Shown here piece after piece: positions 24,709-32,688 of a stretch of DNA of 61,081 nt (position 1 is the stretch's first letter; the number at the start of each line of letters is the position of its first letter). Below the pieces are notes generated by a model. The model was not told the origin of the DNA. It saw only the letters and a program-made list of their open reading frames with translations, and ran no database searches. The DNA is from Nonomuraea terrae (GTDB taxonomy: Bacteria > Actinomycetota > Actinomycetes > Streptosporangiales > Streptosporangiaceae): positions 1-61,081 of the forward strand of contig NZ_SMKQ01000028.1 in assembly GCF_004348995.1 (NCBI RefSeq), in the 5' to 3' direction. The translations under genes were made by a program, and so were the position numbers.

Positions 24709-26283
24709 TCAGCCCGCCGGCTTCGCCGCTGCCAGGGAGAGCGGGTTCACGATGGACAGCAGCTCGCTCGGCATCGGCTTGAACCCGGTCCACTTCGTGT
24801 TGTGCGCGACGTTGAACGTCTCGACGTACAGGACGTTGTCGTAGACCTGGTCGCGGATGAGCCGGGCGGCCTCCTGGATCGGCGGCTTGGCCTCCTCCAC
24901 GCTCAGCGCCTTCTGCGCCTGGTCGATCAGCGCGTCCAGCTTGGGGTCGCTGACCTGGCCGTAGTTGATGTATCCGCCGGTCTTGAAGGCCAGGCCCAGG
25001 TTCGCGGGCGGGTTGTCCATGATGGCCCACGATCCGGCGTAGATGTCGAAGTCGTGCTTGAGGCTCTTGTCCACGTACGTGTTCCGCTCCAGCCCCTGGA
25101 GCTTGATCGTGATCCCGGCCTGCTTCGCCGAGTCGCGGACCATGGGGGCCCAGCGGGCGATGTTCGGGTCGGCCTGGTCGTAGATCATGCTCAGGCTGAG
25201 GTCGCTCACCCCGGCCTGCGCCAGCAACTGCTTGGACAGCGCCGGGTCGAAGGTGTACTCCTTCGAGGCCGGGTCGGCCCACTCCGGCAGCGAGGGCGTG
25301 AGGACGCTGGAGTTGCTGGACTTGGCGTAGCCCTTGAGCGCGATGTTCCTGATCGCCTCGTAGTCCACGGCGTGCGCGAGGGCCTGGCGGACGCGTACGT
25401 CGTCCAGCGGCTTGCGCTTGACGTTGTACTGCAGGTGCGCCCAGCCGAGCGACGGGATCTGCTCCTGCTTGACGCTGGGGTCGTTCTTGAGCTCGGCCGC
25501 GGTGGCGGGCGGCAGCACGTTCCCGATCACGTCGATCTCGCCGTTGCGCAGGGCGAGGACCTCGGTGTTGACGTCGGGGAAGACGCGGAAGACGACTTCC
25601 TTGACGGCCGGGGTGCCGGGGCCGAAGCCGTCGACGCGTTCCATGACGTAGCGCTGGCCGCGCTCGACCTTGGTCAGCTTGAACGGCCCCGCGCTCACCC
25701 AGTCGGAGTCGTTGGCGAACTTCTGCACGCTCGGCGCCTTCTCGAACACGTGCTTCGGCACGACCGGCAGCCAGAAGCCGACGTTGTCCAGGAACGTGCC
25801 GTCGGGGCGGGTGAGGTCGAAGCGCACCTCCGTGGGCGAGACCGCCACGGCCTCGTCCAGGGCGGTGATGAGGCCGGCGACCACGCCGAAGTTCTCCTTC
25901 TTCACCGTCATCACCGAGAAGACGACGTCGTCGGCGGTGACGGGCTTGCCGTCCGACCACTTCATGTCGTCGCGCAGCCTCACCGTGGCGCTCTTGCCGT
26001 CCTCGGCGTACGACCACTCCGTGGCCAGGTACGGCACCCGCTTGCCGGTCATGTCCATCTGCGTCAGGTGCGGGTACATGAGGTTGGTCACCCACGAGTC
26101 CGTGCGGCTGTTGCCGACCAGCGGGTTGTAGTTGAGCACGTCGGCGGTGGTGCCGATGGTGAGCCGGTCGGAGGGCGCCGGCTGCTGCCCGCCGGAGGAG
26201 CCGGACGATCCGGGCACGCTGGGGGCGCAGGCGGCGCTCAGGGTAAGGGCGGCCAGCGCGGCCAGCAGGACTCCACGTCGCAT
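24709..26283 (-). CDS. dppA: Peptide-binding lipoprotein, SBP family 5 (DppA type)
   Basis: 524 aa from an ATG that overlaps the dipeptidase stop (TGATG). Lipoprotein signal MRRGVLLAALAALTLSAACA with the lipobox Cys near residue 20, then a Gly/Ser linker. Mature motifs are typical of DppA/OppA: LTIGTTADVLNYNPLVG, KWSDGKPVTADDVVFSV, DDVRVRQALAHAVDYEAI. It should capture extracellular peptides for the DppBC channel. The adjacent dipeptidase and peptidases predict di- or short peptides as ligand. Confidence 0.93.
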   Translation of the reverse strand: MRRGVLLAALAALTLSAACAPSVPGSSGSSGGQQPAPSDRLTIGTTADVLNYNPLVGNSRTDSWVTNLMYPHLTQMDMTGKRVPYLATEWSYAEDGKSATVRLRDDMKWSDGKPVTADDVVFSVMTVKKENFGVVAGLITALDEAVAVSPTEVRFDLTRPDGTFLDNVGFWLPVVPKHVFEKAPSVQKFANDSDWVSAGPFKLTKVERGQRYVMERVDGFGPGTPAVKEVVFRVFPDVNTEVLALRNGEIDVIGNVLPPATAAELKNDPSVKQEQIPSLGWAHLQYNVKRKPLDDVRVRQALAHAVDYEAIRNIALKGYAKSSNSSVLTPSLPEWADPASKEYTFDPALSKQLLAQAGVSDLSLSMIYDQADPNIARWAPMVRDSAKQAGITIKLQGLERNTYVDKSLKHDFDIYAGSWAIMDNPPANLGLAFKTGGYINYGQVSDPKLDALIDQAQKALSVEEAKPPIQEAARLIRDQVYDNVLYVETFNVAHNTKWTGFKPMPSELLSIVNPLSLAAAKPAG

Positions 26284-27491
26284 CAGATCCAGACCTCTTC
26301 CAGCACGCGCATGACGTTGCCGCCGACGACCTTGGTGATCTCGTCGTCGGAGTAGCCGTGGCCGACCAGCCAGGCGATGATGTTCCAGAAGCACTCGGCC
26401 GGGTTCTCCAGGCCGTCCACGTACGGCACCTTCTCGTAGGGGACGCCGCCGTGGGCCTCGTTGAGCGACAGGTGCTCGGCGAAGGTGTCGTGCAGCCCCA
26501 CGTGGTCGCCGAAGAGCGTGTCGGGGCCGAAGGCCACGTGGTCGATGCCGACCAGGTCCACGCAGTACGTGAAGTGGTCCATCACCGACTCCAGGCTGTG
26601 GCGCGGGTGGTCGGGCGACAGGGTGGTGTGCGGGGCCGCCTCCAGGCCGATCACGCCGCCGCGCTCGGCGGCCGCCTGGATGACCGCGTCGGGCTTCATC
26701 CGGTTCGTCGGCCAGACCCCGCGGGCGCCGGCGTGCGTGATGAGGATCGGCTTGGTCGAGTGGCGGATCGTGTCGAGCGAGGTCTGGTCGCCGGAGTGGG
26801 AGACGTCGATGGCGATGCCGAGCTTGTTCATGCGGCGCACGGCGCGCTCGCCGAACAGTGTCAGGCCGCCGTCGCCGCGCTCCTTCAGGCCGCTGCCCAG
26901 GGCGTTGGCCTCGCTGTAGGCGATGCCCATCTGGCGTACGCCGAAGCCGTACAGCATGTCGATGCGGTCGACCTCGTTCTCGATCATGGTGGCCGCCTCC
27001 AGGGCGAGCACCAGGCCGACGCGGCTCTCGGCGTGCGCCCGGTGGACGTCGGCCAGGCGCTCGACCTTGACGACGAAGTCCTGGTGGGCGATGTCCGACA
27101 GGCGCATGCCGATGTCGGCGACCACGTCGTTCCACTTCCAGCCGGCCTGGCTGGTGATGCAGCAGGTGCCGTCCATGAGGTTGTCGAAGACGACGGTCAT
27201 GCCGGAGCGGGCCAGGCCCTCGAAGCCGGTGTGGTGGCGGGCCGTGCGGTTGTACTCGACGGTCTGGCGGATGTCGTCGGGGAAGATCGACGGGTGGTCG
27301 TGCAGGGAGACGACCAGGCTGTCGGCGAGCAGGCGGCGCACCCGCTCGGTCTGCTCGGTGGAGAGCTCGGGCCCCTGGTACGCCGGGACGCGCCCGAGCT
27401 CGGGTGCCAGGTCGAATCGACGGTAGTCGACCCCCTCCTCCAGATACTCGTACGAACGGTAGCCCTTGTAGCTCTTCGCGGCTTCCAGCAC
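26283..27491 (-). CDS. Membrane dipeptidase (M19 renal dipeptidase family)
   Basis: 402 aa, GTG start with AAGAGGGG upstream. Zinc ligands: HDHPS (H-x-D-like pair VSLHDH), a Glu/His set around residue 170, VSHSGDQT and ITHAGARGVWPTNRM, and the later GIDHVAFGPDTLFGD. The family cleaves dipeptides, including those with D-residues at the C-terminal position. No signal peptide is seen, so the enzyme is probably cytoplasmic and acts on peptides imported by the linked Dpp system. It is the first gene of the minus-strand operon. Confidence 0.9.
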   Translation of the reverse strand: MLEAAKSYKGYRSYEYLEEGVDYRRFDLAPELGRVPAYQGPELSTEQTERVRRLLADSLVVSLHDHPSIFPDDIRQTVEYNRTARHHTGFEGLARSGMTVVFDNLMDGTCCITSQAGWKWNDVVADIGMRLSDIAHQDFVVKVERLADVHRAHAESRVGLVLALEAATMIENEVDRIDMLYGFGVRQMGIAYSEANALGSGLKERGDGGLTLFGERAVRRMNKLGIAIDVSHSGDQTSLDTIRHSTKPILITHAGARGVWPTNRMKPDAVIQAAAERGGVIGLEAAPHTTLSPDHPRHSLESVMDHFTYCVDLVGIDHVAFGPDTLFGDHVGLHDTFAEHLSLNEAHGGVPYEKVPYVDGLENPAECFWNIIAWLVGHGYSDDEITKVVGGNVMRVLEEVWI

Positions 27492-27512
27492 TTGTCATCC
27501 CCTCTTGTCCGA

Positions 27513-27571
27513 TTGCCGGAATCATGCCAGGATCGTGCATTAAAGGCAATACTAAAGTTGTTTTCCGGCAA
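27513..27571. promoter_or_regulatory. Spaced inverted repeat in the divergent dpp promoter
   Basis: TTGCCGGAA (27513-27521) and its exact complement TTCCGGCAA (27563-27571) lie 50 bp apart centre to centre, about five DNA turns, in the 129-bp gap between the divergent peptide-transport transcripts. The sequence between is AT-rich (ATTAAAGGCAATACTAAAG). Two phased half-sites fit a regulator that loops or wraps DNA, such as the tandem Lrp protein of this locus (inference). Confidence 0.5.
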
Positions 27572-27620
27572 GACCGACGTGATCGACGCACGGTTTCGTC
27601 ACACTGGAGGAGGGGGTGCG

Positions 27621-28622
27621 GTGAGCGAACCACCGGTCCTGGAGATCCGTGACCTGCACGTCACGTTCACCGCCCACGGGCGCGAGATCCCCGCCGTACG
27701 CGGGGTGGACCTGACGATCGAACGCGGCCAGACGCTCGCGCTGCTCGGCGAGTCCGGCTCCGGCAAGTCGGTCACCGCGAAGGCGATCATGGGCCTGCTC
27801 GACCGGCCGGGCACGCGGGTGCGCTCGGCGGCGGCCCGGCTGGGCGGGCGCGACCTGCTCGCGATGTCGGAGGAGGAGCGGCGCGCCCTGCGCGGCAGCG
27901 CGATGACGCTCGTCTTCCAGGACGCGCTGTCGGCCCTGAACCCGGTGCTCAGCATCGGCGACCAGATCGGCGAGCTGTTCCGGGTGCATCTGGGCGTCTC
28001 CCGCAGGCAGGCGCGGGCGCGTTCGATCGAGATGCTGACCCTGGTGGGCATCCCGGCCGCGGCCAAGCGCGTCGACGACTACCCGCACCAGTTCTCGGGC
28101 GGCATGCGCCAGCGCATCCTGGTCGCCATGGCGGTCGCCCTGGAACCAGATCTGATCATCGCCGACGAGCCGACGACCGCACTCGACGTGACCGTCCAGG
28201 CGCAGATCCTGGAGCTCATCGACCGGCTGCGGCGCGATCTGGGCACCGCGGTCCTGCTCATCACCCACGACCTGGGGGTGGCGGCCGAGGTCAGCGACCG
28301 GGTGGCGGTGATGTACGCCGGGCGCATCGTGGAGAGCGGCGAGGCCGGCGAGCTGTACGACCTGCCCGCCCATCCGTACACGGCCGCCCTGCTCGCGGCC
28401 ATCCCCGACCTGGACGCGCCCGCCTCCGAGCTGCGCGCCATCCCGGGCGCCCCGCCCAGCCCGGCGCAGGTGCCGCCGGGCTGCTCGTTCGCGCCGCGCT
28501 GCGACCGGGCGAGCGAGGTCTGCCGCACCACCCGCCCGCCGCTGATCCCTCTGGCGACCGGTTCCGGCCGGTACGCCGCCTGCCACCACTCGGAGGAGAT
28601 GCTCGATGCCGCCCTCGCCTGA
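27621..28622 (+). CDS. dppD: Peptide ABC transporter ATP-binding protein (DppD type)
   Basis: 333 aa from GTG 27621, chosen because GGAGGAGGGGG precedes it; the open frame far upstream is antisense to the dipeptidase. Walker [10 protein letters not shown]-loop [11 protein letters not shown], signature FSGGMRQR, Walker [14 protein letters not shown]-loop ITHD, and the C-terminal oligopeptide-transporter extension with Cys-rich [17 protein letters not shown] that binds an Fe-S cluster in relatives. It supplies ATP hydrolysis to the divergent permeases. Confidence 0.93.
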   Translation: MSEPPVLEIRDLHVTFTAHGREIPAVRGVDLTIERGQTLALLGESGSGKSVTAKAIMGLLDRPGTRVRSAAARLGGRDLLAMSEEERRALRGSAMTLVFQDALSALNPVLSIGDQIGELFRVHLGVSRRQARARSIEMLTLVGIPAAAKRVDDYPHQFSGGMRQRILVAMAVALEPDLIIADEPTTALDVTVQAQILELIDRLRRDLGTAVLLITHDLGVAAEVSDRVAVMYAGRIVESGEAGELYDLPAHPYTAALLAAIPDLDAPASELRAIPGAPPSPAQVPPGCSFAPRCDRASEVCRTTRPPLIPLATGSGRYAACHHSEEMLDAALA

Positions 28623-29628
28623 TCCCGTCCAGAAGCGGGAGCCCGTGCTGCGCGCGTCGGGGCTGCACAAGAGCTACCGCGGCGGGATGCTCTCCCGGGG
28701 CGGGGCCGTGCGCGCGGTCGCGGGGGTCGACCTGGAGCTGCACGCCGGCGAGACGCTCGGCATCGTCGGCGAGTCCGGGTGCGGCAAGTCCACGCTCGCC
28801 CGCATGCTCGTCGGCCTGGAACGCCCCGACCAGGGGGAGGTGACCTTCCGGGGCCGGCCGTTCTTCGCCAGGGGCGGGGTGCCGCGCGACATCCGGCGCC
28901 GCGTCCAGATGGTCTTCCAGGACCCGCTCACCTCGCTGAACCCGCGCATGACCGTGCACGACATCGTGGCCGAGCCGCTGCGCGTGCACCGCCTGTCCCC
29001 GGACGCGCGGGCCATGCGGGAGCGGGTCGGCGAGCTGCTGACGCTGGTGGGCCTGTCGCCCGACCGGATGAACCGGTTCCCGCACGAGTTCTCCGGCGGG
29101 CAGCGCCAGCGCATCGGCATCGCCAGGGCTCTGGCCACCGAGCCCGACGTGATCGTGTGCGACGAGCCGGTGTCGGCGCTGGACATGTCGGTGCAGGCGC
29201 AGGTGGTCAACCTGTTCGCCGAGCTGCAGCGGACGCTCGGGGTGGCGCTGGTGTTCATCGCGCACGACCTGGCCGTGGTACGGCACGTCTCGCACCGGGT
29301 CGGGGTGATGTACCTGGGACGGCTGGCGGAGCTGGGGCCCGCGGGGCAGGTGTACGGGGCGCCGGCGCATCCGTACACGATGGCGCTGCTGTCGGCGGCC
29401 CCCGTGCCGAAGCCGCGGTTGCGGGGACGCTCGCGGATCATGCTGGCGGGCGACCCGCCGAGCCCGGTGGCGCCTCCCCCGGGGTGCCGCTTCCACACGC
29501 GCTGCTGGAAGGCGGCGCCGCGCTGCGCCGAGGAGGAGCCCGTCCTGGAGGCGGTCGGCGCCCACTACGCCGCCTGCCACTTCGCCGAACGCGCGGCATC
29601 CGCCGAAAAAGGGGCGGCAGCCCTTTGA
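28606..29628 (+). CDS. dppF: Peptide ABC transporter ATP-binding protein (DppF type)
   Basis: 340 aa, ATG overlapping the end of dppD by 17 bp with GGAGGAG upstream. Walker [36 protein letters not shown], Walker [21 protein letters not shown] and the C-terminal [17 protein letters not shown]. It is the second ATPase of the heterodimer. A short dyad (AAAGGG/CCCTTT, 29608-29626) ends at the stop codon and could be a weak terminator. Confidence 0.93.
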   Translation: MPPSPDPVQKREPVLRASGLHKSYRGGMLSRGGAVRAVAGVDLELHAGETLGIVGESGCGKSTLARMLVGLERPDQGEVTFRGRPFFARGGVPRDIRRRVQMVFQDPLTSLNPRMTVHDIVAEPLRVHRLSPDARAMRERVGELLTLVGLSPDRMNRFPHEFSGGQRQRIGIARALATEPDVIVCDEPVSALDMSVQAQVVNLFAELQRTLGVALVFIAHDLAVVRHVSHRVGVMYLGRLAELGPAGQVYGAPAHPYTMALLSAAPVPKPRLRGRSRIMLAGDPPSPVAPPPGCRFHTRCWKAAPRCAEEEPVLEAVGAHYAACHFAERAASAEKGAAAL

Positions 29629-29667
29629 CGTCGCCTTTCCCGGGTAGACAGGAGGCAGGACGGCATT

Positions 29668-29691
29668 TTGATGACAACCTGTCGTCATCAA
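29668..29691. promoter_or_regulatory. Candidate operator upstream of heme oxygenase
   Basis: Perfect 8-bp arms TTGATGAC and GTCATCAA flank an 8-nt spacer, 66 bp before the heme oxygenase GTG. The size and symmetry fit a dimeric repressor site. The TetR-type protein encoded immediately after heme oxygenase (30487) is the nearest candidate to bind it. Confidence 0.55.
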
Positions 29692-29756
29692 CTTGACGCC
29701 GCGCGCCGGTGTTTGTGACACTGCGTCAGAAACATCAGCTCGACCTGAGGTGGGCC

Positions 29757-30407
29757 GTGACCACGTCGTTCTCCGAGACCCTGCGGAACGCCACCTGGGC
29801 GGACCACGAGTCGGCCGAGTCCGAGAGCTACCTCTCGGAGCTGATGAGCGGCCGCCTGAGCGAGCACGAATACGGCCAGATGGTCGCCCAGCACTACTTC
29901 GCCTACACCGCGCTCGACGGCGTCTCGCGGCGGCTGGCCGGCCACCCGGTGGCGGGCCGGTTCGTCTTCCCCGAGCTGTTCCGCGAGCGGGCGCTGGAGC
30001 GCGACCTGGCGACGGTCTACGGCCCCGGCTGGCGCGAGCGCATCGCCCCGTCGAAGTCCACCCGCACCCTGGTGGCCCGCATCCACCAGGTCGCCGACTG
30101 GCCGGGCGGCTTCATCGCCCACCACTACACCCGCTACCTGGGCGATCTGTCCGGCGGCCAGTTCATCCGGATGGAGCTGCAGAAGATCTACGGCTACGCC
30201 AAGGGCGGCGGAGTCGACTTCTACTTCTTCGACGACCTGGGCAGCCTGCCCCGGTTCAAGACCGAGTACCGCTCCCGGCTGGACACGCTGGAGCGGGAGT
30301 TCGACGAGCGCGAACGCCGGCGGATGATCGGCGAGGTCAAGCTGGCCTACCAGCTCAACACCGAGGTGTTGACCGAGCTGATGCACACCGTCAAGGCCGC
30401 CGCCTGA
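29757..30407 (+). CDS. Biliverdin-producing heme oxygenase
   Basis: 216 aa from GTG 29757, which has GAGGTG upstream and gives the family start SFSETLRNATWADHESAES; an open extension to 29709 exists but lacks homology. Proximal heme ligand H17, the distal-helix signature YLGDLSGGQFIRM, and family length. It oxidises heme to biliverdin, CO and iron, and so serves iron recovery or heme detoxification. It stands alone with its own promoter and a palindromic operator, followed by a TetR regulator. Confidence 0.93.
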   Translation: MTTSFSETLRNATWADHESAESESYLSELMSGRLSEHEYGQMVAQHYFAYTALDGVSRRLAGHPVAGRFVFPELFRERALERDLATVYGPGWRERIAPSKSTRTLVARIHQVADWPGGFIAHHYTRYLGDLSGGQFIRMELQKIYGYAKGGGVDFYFFDDLGSLPRFKTEYRSRLDTLEREFDERERRRMIGEVKLAYQLNTEVLTELMHTVKAAA

Positions 30408-30474
30408 CCCGTCACGGGCCGGTGCGGCTCTCGACGGCGTCGCCGCTGAGGGCTCCCGGCGGCGGCGACCGGCC

Positions 30475-30480
30475 TACGAT
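30475..30480 (+). promoter_or_regulatory. -10 hexamer TACGAT for a leaderless TetR transcript
   Basis: TACGAT ends 6 nt before the ATG of the TetR-type gene and no ribosome site is present, the usual layout for leaderless mRNAs in these bacteria. Confidence 0.5.
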
Positions 30481-30486
30481 GGGCCT

Positions 30487-31086
30487 ATGCCCCGCATCTC
30501 GGCCGCCACCATCGGCGAGCACCGCGCCCAGACGCGTGACCGCATCCTGCAGGCGGTGTCGCGGCTGTCACGGGTGCAGGGCATCGACGCCATCTCGATG
30601 ACCGACGTGGCCGGCGAGGCAGGCATCACCCGTACGGTCCTGTACAACTACTTCCCCGACAAGGCGGCCCTGCTGCTGGCGTTCACCGAGCGGGTGACCC
30701 AGTACTTCATCGACGGTTACGAGCGGGAGCTGCCGGAGGGGGCCTCGCCCGCCGACCGGCTGCGGGCCTTCGTCCGGCTCCAGCTGGCCGGGCTGGTCGC
30801 CCATCCCCATCCGGGGGCCGCCGATCTGAGCGCGACGCTCGGCCCCGACGCCTACCAGCGCCTCGCCGAGCACGTCGCGCCCATGCAGCGCATCCTCGTG
30901 GACATCCTGCGGAGCGGCATCGACTCAGGAGACTTCAGGGTGCTCGACGTGCCGGCCACGGCGCGCATGATCCTCGCGCTGATCGGCGCCGAGCGCGTGC
31001 CGCTGATCAGCGGCGAGGTGACGGTGGAGCGGGCCGGGGAGCTGGTGTCGGAGTTCGTGCTCCGCGCCCTCGCCTTCAGCTCGTGA
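30487..31086 (+). CDS. TetR-family regulator
   Basis: 199 aa. N-terminal HTH: RDRILQAVSRLSRVQGIDAI, SMTDVAGEAGITRTVLYNYF, PDKAALLLAF. The C-terminal ligand domain is helical (RLRAFVRLQLAGLVAHPHPG). Its start fits leaderless translation. It lies 79 bp after heme oxygenase and its last codons overlap those of the convergent LuxR-type gene by 11 bp. Its likely target is the palindrome before heme oxygenase (inference). Confidence 0.9.
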   Translation: MPRISAATIGEHRAQTRDRILQAVSRLSRVQGIDAISMTDVAGEAGITRTVLYNYFPDKAALLLAFTERVTQYFIDGYERELPEGASPADRLRAFVRLQLAGLVAHPHPGAADLSATLGPDAYQRLAEHVAPMQRILVDILRSGIDSGDFRVLDVPATARMILALIGAERVPLISGEVTVERAGELVSEFVLRALAFSS

Positions 31087-31726
31087 GGCCGAGTTCGCCG
31101 GCGCGTTTCCCGGCCTGGAAGCGGGTCTCCGCCTCCAGCGCCGCCATCAGGGCGGCCACCCGCCGCCGGTAGGTGCGCAGGGAGACGCCGAGGCGACGGG
31201 CCGCCGCCTCGTCGGTGTGGCCGAGGCTCAGCATGCGCAGCACGGTGCGTTCGGCGTCGTCGAGGTGCGGCCGGTCCGTGCCGAGGTACGCCTCCAGCTC
31301 GGTGGCCGCCTCCCAGACCCCGTCGAAGAGCGAGCAGATGCCGCCGACGAGCGACGGCTCGTCGGTCACGGTGTACTCCCTGACCCCCGCCGTGGGGTCG
31401 CCCGCCGTGATGGCGTACGACCGGTCGATGACGATCGTCTCGTACGGGAGGGGGCGCGCGGCGATGCGCACCTGGACCCGGCCCGCCGCGAGCTGCCGCA
31501 GGTGGCGCCGCGCCTCCTCGCCGGCGAGCGCGGCCGGGCTGAGCAGCTTGCGCACGCCGACGCTGCCCGGCGCCCAGGCCATCCGCCGCCTGACCGCCTC
31601 ACGGGCCTGCGGCTGCGCCCACGTGGACAGGTCGCGCGCGGCACAGACGAACTCGCGTGTGACGCCCTCGAACAGGTGACCCGCCCGCGCCACGAGCTCG
31701 ATGTCTCCGCGTACGGTGATGACCAT
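31076..31726 (-). CDS. LuxR-type HTH regulator
   Basis: 216 aa from ATG 31726, preceded by TATACT and a 6-nt gap (leaderless). The C-terminal HTH is LDDAERTVLRMLSLGHTDEA then AARRLGVSLRTYRRRVAALM. The N-terminal ~140 residues form an alpha/beta region (VRIAARPLPYETIVIDRSYA) like that of orphan actinomycete LuxR/helix-turn-helix proteins with a TrmB/PLD-like sensing half. No receiver domain. It is divergent from an aldo/keto reductase and exporter and shares a palindromic site with them. Confidence 0.85.
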   Translation of the reverse strand: MVITVRGDIELVARAGHLFEGVTREFVCAARDLSTWAQPQAREAVRRRMAWAPGSVGVRKLLSPAALAGEEARRHLRQLAAGRVQVRIAARPLPYETIVIDRSYAITAGDPTAGVREYTVTDEPSLVGGICSLFDGVWEAATELEAYLGTDRPHLDDAERTVLRMLSLGHTDEAAARRLGVSLRTYRRRVAALMAALEAETRFQAGKRAGELGLTS

Positions 31727-31732
31727 CGCCGG

Positions 31733-31738
31733 AGTATA
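31733..31738 (-). promoter_or_regulatory. -10 hexamer TATACT of the LuxR-type gene
   Basis: Reading on the minus strand, TATACT lies 6 nt before ATG 31726. It abuts the palindrome at 31738-31755, so a protein bound there would block this promoter. Confidence 0.55.
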
Positions 31739-31755
31739 TGGCAGGAAGCTGCCAT
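31738..31755. promoter_or_regulatory. Palindromic operator between divergent genes
   Basis: ATGGCAG and CTGCCAT flank a 4-nt spacer. The dyad sits in the 69-bp gap between the LuxR-type regulator and the aldo/keto reductase, touching the regulator's -10 box. Autoregulation plus control of the reductase-exporter pair is the simplest reading (inference). Confidence 0.55.
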
Positions 31756-31795
31756 CGCCTTGGGCCGGGTCCGCCCGACCGGCGAGGCTGACGGC

Positions 31796-32650
31796 ATGAC
31801 GGACAACGTGTTCTCGATCGGCGGAGATCTGCCCGTGCACCGGCTCGGTTTCGGAGCCATGCGCCTGGCCCGCGACTCGCTCACCGGGCCCGCCCGCGAC
31901 CCCGAGGTCGGGATCGCCGTGCTGCGCAGGGCCGTCGAGCTCGGCGCCGACCACATCGACACCGCCTGGTTCTACCGGCGCGATGACGTGGCCTCCAACG
32001 ACCTGATCCGCAAGGCGCTGCATCCGTACCCCGACGGCCTGGTGATCGCCACGAAGGTGGGGCCGATGCTGGACGAGCGCGGCATCCCGAGCCTGCAGGC
32101 GAGGCCGGACCAGCTGCGCGCCCTCGTCGAGGACAACCTGACCAGCCTCGGGCTGGACCGTCTGGACCTGGTCTACCTGCGGGCCGGGGCGATGGCCGGG
32201 CCGGGCGGCGAGTCGATCGGCGAGCGCTTCGCCGCCCTCGCCGAGCTCCGCGACGAGGGGCTGATCCGCCATCTCGGCGTGAGCAACGTCGACGCCGCCC
32301 AGCTCGCCGAGGCCCGCGCGATCGCCCCGGTGGCGGCCGTGCAGAACGCCTTCCACGTGCAGGATCGCGGGTCGGCCTCGCTGGTGGAGGAGTGCGCCGC
32401 GGCCGGGATCGCGTTCGTGCCGTTCTTCCCGCTGGGCGGCGGCCTCAACCCGATCGACCACGCCCGCCTGGAGCGGGTCGCGGCACGGCGCCGGGCGACG
32501 ACGACGCAGGTGGCGCTCGCCTGGCTGCTCGCCGTCTCCCCGGCGATCCTGGCGATCCCCGGAACGGGCTCGGTCGAGCACCTGGAGGAGAACATGGGAG
32601 CGGCCGGCCTGCACCTCACCGGCGAGGATCTGTCCGGCCTCGAGTACTGA
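31796..32650 (+). CDS. Aldo/keto reductase (YdbC/pyridoxal-reductase-like)
   Basis: 284 aa from ATG 31796 with GAGG upstream. TIM-barrel AKR motifs: LGFGAMRL, DTAWFYRRDD (catalytic Asp and Tyr), IATKVGP (Lys), HLGVSNVDAAQL and IPGTGSVEHLEENMGAA. The usual catalytic His position reads LVYLRAG; Arg here is what I recall for the YdbC-like branch, so it need not mean loss of function. NADPH-dependent carbonyl reduction is expected. It is followed after 38 bp by a drug exporter, so the pair may detoxify a reactive compound. Confidence 0.88.
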   Translation: MTDNVFSIGGDLPVHRLGFGAMRLARDSLTGPARDPEVGIAVLRRAVELGADHIDTAWFYRRDDVASNDLIRKALHPYPDGLVIATKVGPMLDERGIPSLQARPDQLRALVEDNLTSLGLDRLDLVYLRAGAMAGPGGESIGERFAALAELRDEGLIRHLGVSNVDAAQLAEARAIAPVAAVQNAFHVQDRGSASLVEECAAAGIAFVPFFPLGGGLNPIDHARLERVAARRRATTTQVALAWLLAVSPAILAIPGTGSVEHLEENMGAAGLHLTGEDLSGLEY

Positions 32651-32688
32651 CCCGCCCCCCTGCAGGCGGTTCGGGAGGCGATGACAGG

